This document shows, one piece after another, positions 56,190 through 63,710 of a DNA stretch of 64,000 nucleotides (positions are counted from its first letter, which is position 1; every line of letters begins with the position of its first letter). A program made the position numbers and the translations under genes. Under the pieces are notes generated by a model that saw nothing but the letters and a program-made list of their open reading frames with translations, made no database searches and was not told the DNA's origin. The stretch is from an uncultured Crocinitomix sp. (GTDB lineage: Bacteria > Bacteroidota > Bacteroidia > Flavobacteriales_D > Crocinitomicaceae): assembly GCA_937136425.1 (NCBI GenBank), contig CAKZON010000055.1, positions 1-64,000 of the forward strand, read 5' to 3'.

Positions 56190-56837
56190 ATGAAAATCAA
56201 CAAAGAACTAATCAAATTATTGATTAAAAAGAAATCTCTCAAACAAAAAGATGTTGCCTTAAAGCTTGATGTCAGTCCGCAAGATTTTAATAATTGGATG
56301 TTCAGAGGCATTTTCCCTCACTATAATAAACTAGAAAAGTTAGCCGAAATATTAGACACGGAGGTTACAGAATTACATATTGAAAATAATATTTCAGAAC
56401 CTTTTACAATTTACGGTAAAAAACTTTCATTCAATTCAGATGAATTAATCCCCTTCTACGAACTGGATCAACATGTTGGTCTTTCAGCAATTTGGAATAA
56501 TGACGGCAGCCTTGCACCTAAAGACTTTATATACCTACCAGGTTTAAATGCTAGTTTTTTAATGACTTATTACGGAAACGGAATGGAGCCACAACTAGAA
56601 AATGGTGACTGGATAGCATTGCGCCGAGTATCTGACTTATCTTTCTTTAATTATGGCAGTTTACATGCCATTGCAACAAAAGAACAAATTATAGTTAGAA
56701 CACTAAAAAAGGGAACAAACGAAAGAAGCATTAGACTCTGCTCCAACAAAAAGTCAATTGATGATATTGAACTTAACAAAAAGGCAATAAAAGCCCTTTA
56801 TGTAATTGTATCAATTGTAAAGAGAAACTTAATTTAG
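56190..56837 (+). CDS. HTH regulator with degenerate S24 domain, copy 2
   Basis: The 215 residues are collinear with the preceding gene; in the first 55 residues I count 37 identities, including NNWMFR, FPHY and KLEKLA. The C-terminal part is YIPGL-like (FIYLPGLNASFLMTYYGNGMEPQLENGDWIALRR) and the catalytic Ser position is Gly131, so this copy is also non-cleaving. Two copies with different replacements suggest the function was kept without proteolysis after duplication. It converges with a small lipoprotein gene at 2 bp distance. Confidence 0.88.
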   Translation: MKINKELIKLLIKKKSLKQKDVALKLDVSPQDFNNWMFRGIFPHYNKLEKLAEILDTEVTELHIENNISEPFTIYGKKLSFNSDELIPFYELDQHVGLSAIWNNDGSLAPKDFIYLPGLNASFLMTYYGNGMEPQLENGDWIALRRVSDLSFFNYGSLHAIATKEQIIVRTLKKGTNERSIRLCSNKKSIDDIELNKKAIKALYVIVSIVKRNLI

Positions 56838-56839
56838 AC

Positions 56840-57121
56840 CTACTTACAGTCTTTCGCAATTCTTAACACCTCACGAATAGAAGCTTTCTTTACGTCTTCG
56901 TAGTTTTGATATTTTTCTGCAACAACATCAACTGCACAATCACAATATTGTTTGGCTTTTTCTTCTCCAATTAACTTGCCTGCATTAGTTTCACAATTTG
57001 CAACAAATTCTTTAATCTGTTTTTTAGTCCAATACTTTGCAGCTGCTCTACCAAACATCTTGCAAGAAGAAAACACAAATAATGTAGCAATTAAGAATAG
57101 TGAAAAATTTCTGATTCTCAT
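56840..57121 (-). CDS. Small Cys-containing lipoprotein
   Basis: The 93 residues have a lipoprotein signal (lipobox FSSC, Cys20) followed by a basic stretch and a motif with several Cys (NCETNAGKLIGEEKAKQYCDCAVDVV ... AKDCK). Proteins of this small YCDC type occur widely in Bacteroidota with no known function. It faces the metal-locus gene at 57220 with 98 bp between. The spaced Cys could bind metal, but that is only inferred. Confidence 0.7.
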   Translation of the reverse strand: MRIRNFSLFLIATLFVFSSCKMFGRAAAKYWTKKQIKEFVANCETNAGKLIGEEKAKQYCDCAVDVVAEKYQNYEDVKKASIREVLRIAKDCK

Positions 57122-57202
57122 TTCGTTTTGATTAGTTCAATGCAATAATAATTATTTTATCTGTGAAATGACTTTTATCACTAATAACTTTAGATTTATA
57201 CG

Positions 57203-57210
57203 TAACTTTG
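57203..57210 (+). promoter_or_regulatory. -7 box before the Cys/His-rich gene
   Basis: TAACTTTG matches TAnnTTTG exactly and ends 9 nt before the ATG at 57220. It probably drives the run through the MbnP gene. Confidence 0.5.
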
Positions 57211-57219
57211 CGCTATTAA

Positions 57220-57603
57220 ATGTCAAGATTTAAACAACATATTAGTATTGCCTTAACAACTGCCATGCTTATCGGTATGGTTTGGCAAACATTTACTGTT
57301 GTTCATTTCTACATGAATCAAGATGAAATTATTGAGGCTCATTGTGTCAACAAAGACAAACCTGATTTAAACTGTAAAGGTCAATGTCATTTAAAGAAGC
57401 AGATGGACACCGCTGTTCCTGATCAAGACCTTTCTAAAACAACTCAATCCTCTAAAGCTTCGATCCTATTATTCGTTTTTGCTGATACGGATGAAGCCAT
57501 TTCTTGTGATTGCCCAGTGCATGAAGAAAAACAATATCCTTGCAGGGTGAATGAAACAAACGATTTTGTTTCTGAAGTATTCACTCCTCCGCAATTCGCA
57601 TAA
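57220..57603 (+). CDS. Cys/His-rich membrane-anchored protein
   Basis: The 127 residues have one N-terminal membrane segment (about 8-30) and a periplasmic part with CVNKDKPDLNCKGQCHLKKQ and, near the end, SCDCPVHEEKQYPC. The CxGxCHLxKQ stretch is shared by a family of small proteins near metal genes in Bacteroidota; I know no assigned function. The seven or so Cys and two His could bind copper or haem. A perfect dyad (57655-57680) stands between it and the barrel gene. Confidence 0.7.
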   Translation: MSRFKQHISIALTTAMLIGMVWQTFTVVHFYMNQDEIIEAHCVNKDKPDLNCKGQCHLKKQMDTAVPDQDLSKTTQSSKASILLFVFADTDEAISCDCPVHEEKQYPCRVNETNDFVSEVFTPPQFA

Positions 57604-57654
57604 TTTCACAAACCGCATTGTCGGTAATTTTTACAGTTTGAAATTAAGTACAGG

Positions 57655-57680
57655 ACGTGTCAGTCCTTGAATCGACACGT
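57655..57680. promoter_or_regulatory. Dyad before the barrel gene
   Basis: ACGTGTC (57655-57661) and GACACGT (57674-57680) are perfect 7-bp inverted repeats around a 12-nt centre, 22 bp before the ATG. GC-rich compared with its surroundings. It may be an operator or an RNA hairpin. Confidence 0.45.
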
Positions 57681-57702
57681 TTGGAAAATGCAAAACAAAT
57701 AA

Positions 57703-58659
57703 ATGAAACATTTAATCATGAGCGTTATGCTCTGGTTTCCATTTTTAAGTTTCGCATGTGACAATTGTAATGTATATCTTAACCTATCTCCTAACGACTA
57801 TAAAAACTCCATTGGAATTTTTATGCGACATAGAGAGATGCATGGAGAATATAACCTCCTTGGTGAGATGATTACAACTAAGCATGCTGGACATGGAAAC
57901 GACATGGCTTTTTGGGGTGAAAAAGTCAAAGAAAATTACTTCACCTATGAATTGCGCGGAAGTTTTTATTTCCGCGAAAAGTGGAAAACAAGTCTTATTC
58001 TACCATTAATCAACAACCATCAATGGATTGGGAATGATCACCGCTATAATATAACTGGGGTTGGAGATCCAATTATCATGGAGTCTTACCAAGTGTTTAA
58101 CACTAAAAGAGATACACTCAAAAAGTCGTTTACGCAAAGACTTACAGTTGGTGCCGGAATCAAACTTCCATTAGGTAAAACTAATTTGACTTATGATCGT
58201 GGAGTTCCTAACCTAGATTTACAACCTGGAAGCGGAAGCTGGGATATGCTCGCATTCATAGCGTACACATTCAAATTCAATTTTGCTGGAATAACCTCCA
58301 ATCTAAATCACAAACGAAATGGATGGGATGCTGAAAAATACAGATACGGCGCAGTTACAAACGGAACCGTGAACCTATTTGCAGATTTAAATTTAAAACA
58401 CTTTACTGTGCGCGTTGCAGGCGGAACCTATTTTGAGTTTTCTCAAATGGATGAAAGCCAATTATTTGCAAATGAATTACCTTTTCAACATTATGACACA
58501 GGCGGAAATGCGTGGTTTGGGAATGGGAAAATTCAATTATTTACCGACCACTTTGTAGTTTTTGCCGAATATCAAACCCCATTAAAAAACAACCTCAACG
58601 GCTACACTCAATTATTAACAAAAAATAAAATTAATACAGGTATCATTTATACCTTTTAA
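57703..58659 (+). CDS. Outer-membrane barrel protein of metal-type locus
   Basis: The 318 residues have a signal peptide and then ACDNCNVYLNLSPND directly at the mature N-terminus. The remainder alternates beta strands (IGIFMRHREMHGEYNLL, LRGSFYFREKWKTSLILPLI, FTQRLTVGAGIKLPLGKTNLTY) and ends in a typical barrel strand (NKINTGIIYTF). It resembles the transporter-type barrels that accompany metal-binding lipoproteins. His is frequent in the first third (HREMH, HAGHGND). It is 12 bp from the DUF4625 gene and likely part of one operon. Confidence 0.78.
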   Translation: MKHLIMSVMLWFPFLSFACDNCNVYLNLSPNDYKNSIGIFMRHREMHGEYNLLGEMITTKHAGHGNDMAFWGEKVKENYFTYELRGSFYFREKWKTSLILPLINNHQWIGNDHRYNITGVGDPIIMESYQVFNTKRDTLKKSFTQRLTVGAGIKLPLGKTNLTYDRGVPNLDLQPGSGSWDMLAFIAYTFKFNFAGITSNLNHKRNGWDAEKYRYGAVTNGTVNLFADLNLKHFTVRVAGGTYFEFSQMDESQLFANELPFQHYDTGGNAWFGNGKIQLFTDHFVVFAEYQTPLKNNLNGYTQLLTKNKINTGIIYTF

Positions 58660-58671
58660 AAATTTAATAAA

Positions 58672-59070
58672 ATGAAATATTCTATAAAAATATCAGTTAT
58701 CATAGCAATTGCAGCTTTATCATTCACTTCAACGTCTTGTAAGAAAGATAAAGAAGATCCGACAATAACAGTATCAACGCCTGAGCAACATACACACTTC
58801 AACTGGGGTGATGAGGTTCATATTGAAGCTAGTTTTGCAGATGATCGTGGCTTAAAAAATTACACAGTAATGATGGTTGATGCAGACGGAAACCACCAAG
58901 ATGATTTCGATTTTATGAAAACAGGCACAACAACTGAATTGACGTATGATTTCCATGATCATTTTATGGTTCCTGATGATGCCCCAATGATGGCATGGGT
59001 ACAATTTAATGTTACAGATGCAGAAGATAAAACAGCAACATTAACTTGGATGTTACACTTTGACGAATAG
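58672..59070 (+). CDS. DUF4625 lipoprotein
   Basis: The 132 residues have lipobox TSTSC (Cys23) followed by KK, and a single Ig-like domain: PTITVSTPEQHTHFNWGDEVHIEASFADDRGLKNYTVMMVDADG, which is characteristic of DUF4625. His and acidic residues are frequent (HTHF, DFHDHF), fitting metal binding. It lies between the barrel gene and the MbnP-like gene and should be an outer-membrane lipoprotein. Confidence 0.85.
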   Translation: MKYSIKISVIIAIAALSFTSTSCKKDKEDPTITVSTPEQHTHFNWGDEVHIEASFADDRGLKNYTVMMVDADGNHQDDFDFMKTGTTTELTYDFHDHFMVPDDAPMMAWVQFNVTDAEDKTATLTWMLHFDE

Positions 59071-59088
59071 AAAAAAATGATTAAATTG

Positions 59089-59118
59089 AGGAGGGTTAAT
59101 TGATATTGCTCTCCTCCT
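59089..59118 (+). terminator. Possible attenuator between DUF4625 and mbnP-like gene
   Basis: AGGAGG (59089-59094) and CCTCCT (59113-59118) form a 6-bp stem with an 18-nt loop, followed by only three Ts. It is too weak for a full terminator but could reduce expression of the next gene or stabilise the upstream mRNA. Confidence 0.35.
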
Positions 59119-59134
59119 TTAAAAAGCTTGAAAT

Positions 59135-59896
59135 ATGATAAAAAAAATAAAATCAATCACCGCACTTAGTTTTGCTACTCTACTTTTATTTGGAGTTACG
59201 GCTTGTAAAAAAAATGGAGAAAAAATTAACTCTGATTTAAGTATTGCTTTTCAAACACAGGTTGGAGGCTCTAACTATGCCATTAATGACGTTTACAGAA
59301 ATGCAAGCGATATTGATATTAAATTTGAATCCTTTCAATTTTACTTATCTGATATTACAATTGTAAATTCTGATGGAGAAGGAAGACTTGTTAGTGAAAT
59401 AGAGTTATTCAAGTTTGATGCAACGGGTCATTCTAAATTAGATTTTCGTGTTCCGCATGGAAAATATGAATCTATTCAGTTTGGTATTGGAGTAAAAAAA
59501 GAACTTAACGAAGCAGATCCTTCCAACTACTCGGCAGAAGGGCATCCTTTAAACACAATTGAAAATACTTATTGGGGCTGGGCAGGTATGTATCGTTTTG
59601 TAATGAACGAGGGAAGGTTTGATGCAGATTTAGACGGAGATTTTGAAGGCATATTTGCGTACCATACGGGGCGCGAACTAAGCTATAGAACACTATCTGT
59701 TCCGCACAACTTTACCGTTTCTAAAAAAGAGGCTAACGCACTTAATTTTACTGTAGACCTTTACCAACTATTAGAAAAACCAGGGAATGAAGTTGATGTC
59801 GTAACCGAGCCATTTTATCATGGAAGTACTGAGAATGAAGATATTTCAATTCGGATTAGTGACAACATGAAAGACGCAATTTCAATTGCTCCTTAA
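59135..59896 (+). CDS. MbnP-like copper-binding lipoprotein
   Basis: The 253 residues have a lipobox (GVTAC, Cys24) and match the MbnP family: DLSIAFQTQVGGSNYAIND, KFESFQFYLSDI, the FDATGHSKLDFRVPHGKYESIQFGIGV strand, and NTYWGWAGMYRFVMNEG with its conserved Trp pair, then GIFAYHTGRE. Known MbnP proteins bind copper after a dihaem enzyme (MbnH) modifies a Trp. No MbnH gene is seen in the window on either side. His and Tyr of the site appear intact. Envelope-anchored copper handling is the likely role. Confidence 0.85.
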   Translation: MIKKIKSITALSFATLLLFGVTACKKNGEKINSDLSIAFQTQVGGSNYAINDVYRNASDIDIKFESFQFYLSDITIVNSDGEGRLVSEIELFKFDATGHSKLDFRVPHGKYESIQFGIGVKKELNEADPSNYSAEGHPLNTIENTYWGWAGMYRFVMNEGRFDADLDGDFEGIFAYHTGRELSYRTLSVPHNFTVSKKEANALNFTVDLYQLLEKPGNEVDVVTEPFYHGSTENEDISIRISDNMKDAISIAP

Positions 59897-60005
59897 TAGC
59901 AATTCAATTACCACAGAATCAACAAAAGTAACACTTTACGTTTTTAGTTGTATGATTATGTAAGTTTAAAAAGAAAATACCGTCAAAGGGTTTTTACACT
60001 TACCT

Positions 60006-61508
60006 ATGAAGGTCGCTATACTTATAACATTTGCATTATCTATCTGTTTTATATTCATTTACAGCTTGATACAATTGAGTCTTATCATCAACTATTTGCT
60101 TGATAAGAGAAGAGCTAAAAAAAATGTTACAGCACTAACAGATGACGAATTACCCGTAGTTACTATTCAACTTCCTCTTTTTAATGAACTTTATGTTGTT
60201 GAGCGTCTCATTGATTGTATTTGCGCATTTGATTATCCTAAGGATAAATTAGAAATTCAAGTATTAGATGATTCAGATGATGAAAGCTTTGATATTGCTG
60301 CACGAAAAGTCCATTTTTATCAATTACAGGGCATAGACATTCAACACATTAAAAGACCTGAACGTGTTGGCTATAAAGCAGGCGCACTAGCATACGGAAC
60401 TGCAATTTGCAAAGGTGAATTTATTGCAATTTTTGATGCTGATTTTTTGCCTGAGCCTGATTTTCTAAGAAAAACCGTTCCACACTTTGCCAACCCGAAT
60501 ATAGGTGTAGTACAATCTAAATGGGAATATACCAATGCAGATTATTCATTTTTAACAAAAGTACAAGCCTTTGGTTTAAATGCACATTTTACTATTGAGC
60601 AAGTTGGAAGAAACGCAGGCGACCATTTCATCAATTTTAATGGTACTGCTGGTATTTGGAGAAAAACATGTATTGAAGATGCTGGAGGATGGCAATCAGA
60701 CACAATTACTGAAGATCTTGATCTTAGTTATCGTGCACAATTAAAGGGATGGAAATTTCAATATTTAGAAGACCTAGGTTCTCCTTCAGAGCTTCCTGTA
60801 GAAATGAATGCACTTAAAGCGCAACAATATCGTTGGACAAAAGGAGCTGCTGAGTGCGTAGGTAAAAACTTACCAAAAGTTCTGCGCGCTAAAGGTATTT
60901 CTTTAAAAACTAAATTACACGCAACTTTTCATTTAATGAATAGCTCTGTTTTTGTTTTTATCATGCTACTTTCTTTATTATCAATGCCTGTTATTGTAAT
61001 TAAGCCAGAGCTAAATGAATACATATTCCTGTACAAGCTTTCATCATTCTTTATGTTAAGTTGGTTTATCTTAGCCGCCTTTTATTGGATTTCTCACTCT
61101 TATGGAAAAAAGGATAAGGGAAAACTACTATTGAGCTTTTTTGTACAATTCCCCCTTTTCCTTTCAATATCAATGGGGCTTGCATTGCACAATAGCATTG
61201 CGGTAATTGAAGGTTGGATAGGTCGTAAAACACCTTTTGTTAGAACTCCTAAATTCAATTTGAATAGTGAAAACACCAATTGGGAAGCAAATAAATACAA
61301 TGTAAAAAAAATTGGGATCCTCACCTACTTTGAAGCTGCATTGCTAATCTACTTTATATTTACATTTAATGAATGTATAAATTATGGTGATTACGGAATG
61401 ATGCCAATGCTTGCCTTTTTAATTATTGGTTATAGCATTGTTTTTTACAGCTCAATTTCTCATTGGAAAAAATCAACTAAAACTGTTACCTATGGCCAAA
61501 CTGCTTAG
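60006..61508 (+). CDS. Cellulose-synthase-like family 2 glycosyltransferase
   Basis: The 500 residues have an N-terminal membrane helix (5-30), a GT-A catalytic domain, and about four C-terminal membrane helices from 310. The catalytic pattern is complete: QVLDDSDDES (first Asp), FDADFLPEPDF (DxD), TEDLDLSYR (catalytic Asp), and QQYRWTKGAAE (QxxRW). These are processive synthases of beta-linked polysaccharides or glycolipids at the inner membrane. It is the first gene of a run whose later members are envelope proteins; the DUF2141 gene starts inside its end. Confidence 0.93.
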   Translation: MKVAILITFALSICFIFIYSLIQLSLIINYLLDKRRAKKNVTALTDDELPVVTIQLPLFNELYVVERLIDCICAFDYPKDKLEIQVLDDSDDESFDIAARKVHFYQLQGIDIQHIKRPERVGYKAGALAYGTAICKGEFIAIFDADFLPEPDFLRKTVPHFANPNIGVVQSKWEYTNADYSFLTKVQAFGLNAHFTIEQVGRNAGDHFINFNGTAGIWRKTCIEDAGGWQSDTITEDLDLSYRAQLKGWKFQYLEDLGSPSELPVEMNALKAQQYRWTKGAAECVGKNLPKVLRAKGISLKTKLHATFHLMNSSVFVFIMLLSLLSMPVIVIKPELNEYIFLYKLSSFFMLSWFILAAFYWISHSYGKKDKGKLLLSFFVQFPLFLSISMGLALHNSIAVIEGWIGRKTPFVRTPKFNLNSENTNWEANKYNVKKIGILTYFEAALLIYFIFTFNECINYGDYGMMPMLAFLIIGYSIVFYSSISHWKKSTKTVTYGQTA

Positions 61509-61953
61509 TATATTGCTTGTAGGTGTCTCTAGCTTTATTTTGTTTTCTTTTGAAGAAGATGCAAACCATAAAGCTGATTCTAAACTAACCGTATTGTTTG
61601 ACAACATTAGAAACAAAGAAGGAAAAATATTTATATTCATCTACAATTACGAAAATCAATATCCTGAAAATCCTTACCTCAATTTTGAAATAAACAAACA
61701 AGTTGTTTCTGATTACGGGACGCTTAAGTTTACAATACCAGAGAACTTAAGTAAAGGTAATTATGCTGTTTCAGTTTTAGATGACGAAAATGCGAATGAG
61801 GATCTTGACTTTTTCCTTGGGCTACCATTAGAGGGTTACGGCTTTTCAAATAATGTTTCGCCATTTCTTTCTATGCCTAATTATGAAGATCTCTTATTTG
61901 ATCTATCAACGCAAAAAAAAACAATTAATCTTACGCTTCAATACATAATATAA
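61492..61953 (+). CDS. DUF2141 secreted protein
   Basis: The ATG at 61492 is the right start: it begins a signal peptide (MAKLLSILLVGVSSFILFSF) and lies 17 bp inside the preceding gene, which indicates coupling. The 153-residue product matches DUF2141 (KLTVLFDNIRNKEGKIFIFIYN, GNYAVSVLDDENANEDLDFFLGLPLEGYGFSNN), a small periplasmic or surface beta-sandwich of unknown role. It shares one base (61953) with the next start codon. Confidence 0.88.
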   Translation: MAKLLSILLVGVSSFILFSFEEDANHKADSKLTVLFDNIRNKEGKIFIFIYNYENQYPENPYLNFEINKQVVSDYGTLKFTIPENLSKGNYAVSVLDDENANEDLDFFLGLPLEGYGFSNNVSPFLSMPNYEDLLFDLSTQKKTINLTLQYII

Positions 61954-63698
61954 TGCGCCAAATTTCTTTAATTATTACCCTACTATTTGTAACCTCCGCT
62001 TTTGGACAAGTACACAGCGATTTTTTTAATCGGGCTGATGTATTTTTCAAAATGTACACCAAAGACGGCCGAGTAAACTACAATGCTTTGCGTAACAATA
62101 GTGAGCAACTAGATTGGTTAGTCGATTATTTAGCGACCGAAACGATTGAGAAGACTACGCGGAAAGCCTATTTAATCAATGCCTATAATATTTTGGTTAT
62201 TGATCAACTTGTTGACCATTCAAAACTGGTTACCTCTCCCATGAAAATCTCTGGCTTTTTTGACAATAAATCAGGAATGATTGAGGGTAAAAAAATCTCT
62301 TTAAACGAATTGGAAAATCAAATGATTCGCCCAGTTTACAATGATCCCCGTGTCCATTTTGTTTTAGTTTGCGGAGGCCTTGGTTGTCCTCCCATTGCAA
62401 GCTATGCTTATCGTCCTGAGAATTTAGATGCTCAAATGGATCATCAAACTAAACTCGCCTTTAATAGTGGAGATTTTGTTTATGCTGATGTCAGTAAAAA
62501 AAGTATTTACCTTTCGCAAATTTTTGATTGGTATCAAGGTGACTTTGGAGCAAATACAAAAGCAGTTGTTACCTATATAAATAAATACAAAACTGAGCCT
62601 TTTAATATTGATCATAAGGTAAAGTATTATGATTATGACTGGACAATAAATAACGCTGAGTTTGAGATTATACCGGTAGAAATTGAAACACCTGAATTAC
62701 CACATAAAGATTTAGTGTACAGCTCTAATGGAGAAAACAAGGACAATGAAACCATTGAACCAGATAACGGAATTGAAGAAGTGGTTAGCACTGTAGAAGA
62801 AGGCGAAGAAGAATTAGTAGAAATCCCTGTAGCTGGTGATGATGGAATTAACTTACAAACATTTACTGCTGGTAGTTTATTAGGTAAAGGAAAATTTGAC
62901 TTTACTCTATTCAATACACTTTATACTGAGAATCACCAAGTTTGGCAAGGACAAGAGTTTTCAGGATATCGTTCAACTTTTGTTACGCATTTAGCTCAGG
63001 TTACCTATGGAATCACAGAATCCAAGCGAATTAATGTAGGGTTAGATATTAATTTCAAAAATTCAGGTCGATCTTCGGTTGATTCAACTTATGGTGGTAT
63101 TTCAAATGCCTTTGCTTATGCCAATAATGATTCGGCTCGGGTGGGTATCACATCAATTGGAGCAAGAATTAAAGTACAACCATTTAAATCAGTGAGTAAC
63201 TTCTCTATTCAAAGTACTTTATTTTTACCAACGGTAAAACATCCTGAAGGCTTTAGTGATCCAGAAGGGCTTAATAATCTTTATTGGGCAGATTGGGATC
63301 GTATTACTTGGTGGAATCAGTTATTTATGGACAAAACATTTGGAGATTTTCAAGTTTTTGCTGAACTCGACTTTTTATTCCGATTCAAACGATATGATAG
63401 CCAAATTGGAATGTTAGACATGCCTGCAAGTGTATTTTTAAGTTATTTTCCAACGAAAAAAATTACACTTTACGCCATGACTCAGCATGTTGCTCGTTTC
63501 ACCAACAATATTAACGGACACGATCCTATTGTAACAGATTGGGTAATTCCAATGAATTATACCGCTTCTGGAATTGGGTTCAAATATCAAATTCTTTCTA
63601 ACTTAAATGTAGAAGCACTCTACACAAACTTTTGGAGAGGAAGCAATAGTGGACTTGGTGAAACTTTCAATATTGGAGTGAAATTTTTAACGCGTTAA
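61953..63698 (+). CDS. DUF547 domain fused to a barrel-like C-terminus
   Basis: The 581 residues begin with a signal peptide (to SAFGQ). Residues about 25-210 form the DUF547 domain, with VNYNALRNN, KAYLINAYNILVIDQLV and DPRVHFVLVCGGLGCPPI, possibly an enzyme of papain-like or transpeptidase kind. An acidic linker (about 245-290) follows. Residues about 300-581 alternate aromatic and Gly strands (LFNTLYTENHQVWQG, RINVGLDINFKNSG, TFNIGVKFLTR) as in an outer-membrane barrel. DUF547 proteins are usually about 240 residues, so the fusion is unusual. Confidence 0.82.
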   Translation: MRQISLIITLLFVTSAFGQVHSDFFNRADVFFKMYTKDGRVNYNALRNNSEQLDWLVDYLATETIEKTTRKAYLINAYNILVIDQLVDHSKLVTSPMKISGFFDNKSGMIEGKKISLNELENQMIRPVYNDPRVHFVLVCGGLGCPPIASYAYRPENLDAQMDHQTKLAFNSGDFVYADVSKKSIYLSQIFDWYQGDFGANTKAVVTYINKYKTEPFNIDHKVKYYDYDWTINNAEFEIIPVEIETPELPHKDLVYSSNGENKDNETIEPDNGIEEVVSTVEEGEEELVEIPVAGDDGINLQTFTAGSLLGKGKFDFTLFNTLYTENHQVWQGQEFSGYRSTFVTHLAQVTYGITESKRINVGLDINFKNSGRSSVDSTYGGISNAFAYANNDSARVGITSIGARIKVQPFKSVSNFSIQSTLFLPTVKHPEGFSDPEGLNNLYWADWDRITWWNQLFMDKTFGDFQVFAELDFLFRFKRYDSQIGMLDMPASVFLSYFPTKKITLYAMTQHVARFTNNINGHDPIVTDWVIPMNYTASGIGFKYQILSNLNVEALYTNFWRGSNSGLGETFNIGVKFLTR

Positions 63699-63710
63699 TC
63701 CCAACAAAAG

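Noticed and set aside
55397..56837. Prophage repressor cassette
   Set aside because: No integrase, structural or lysis gene, and no attachment repeats around it; kept only as a switch-like regulator island.
59089..59094. AGGAGG as a Shine-Dalgarno sequence
   Set aside because: It is 40 nt before the next ATG and pairs with CCTCCT in a hairpin; the genes here in general do not use such sites.
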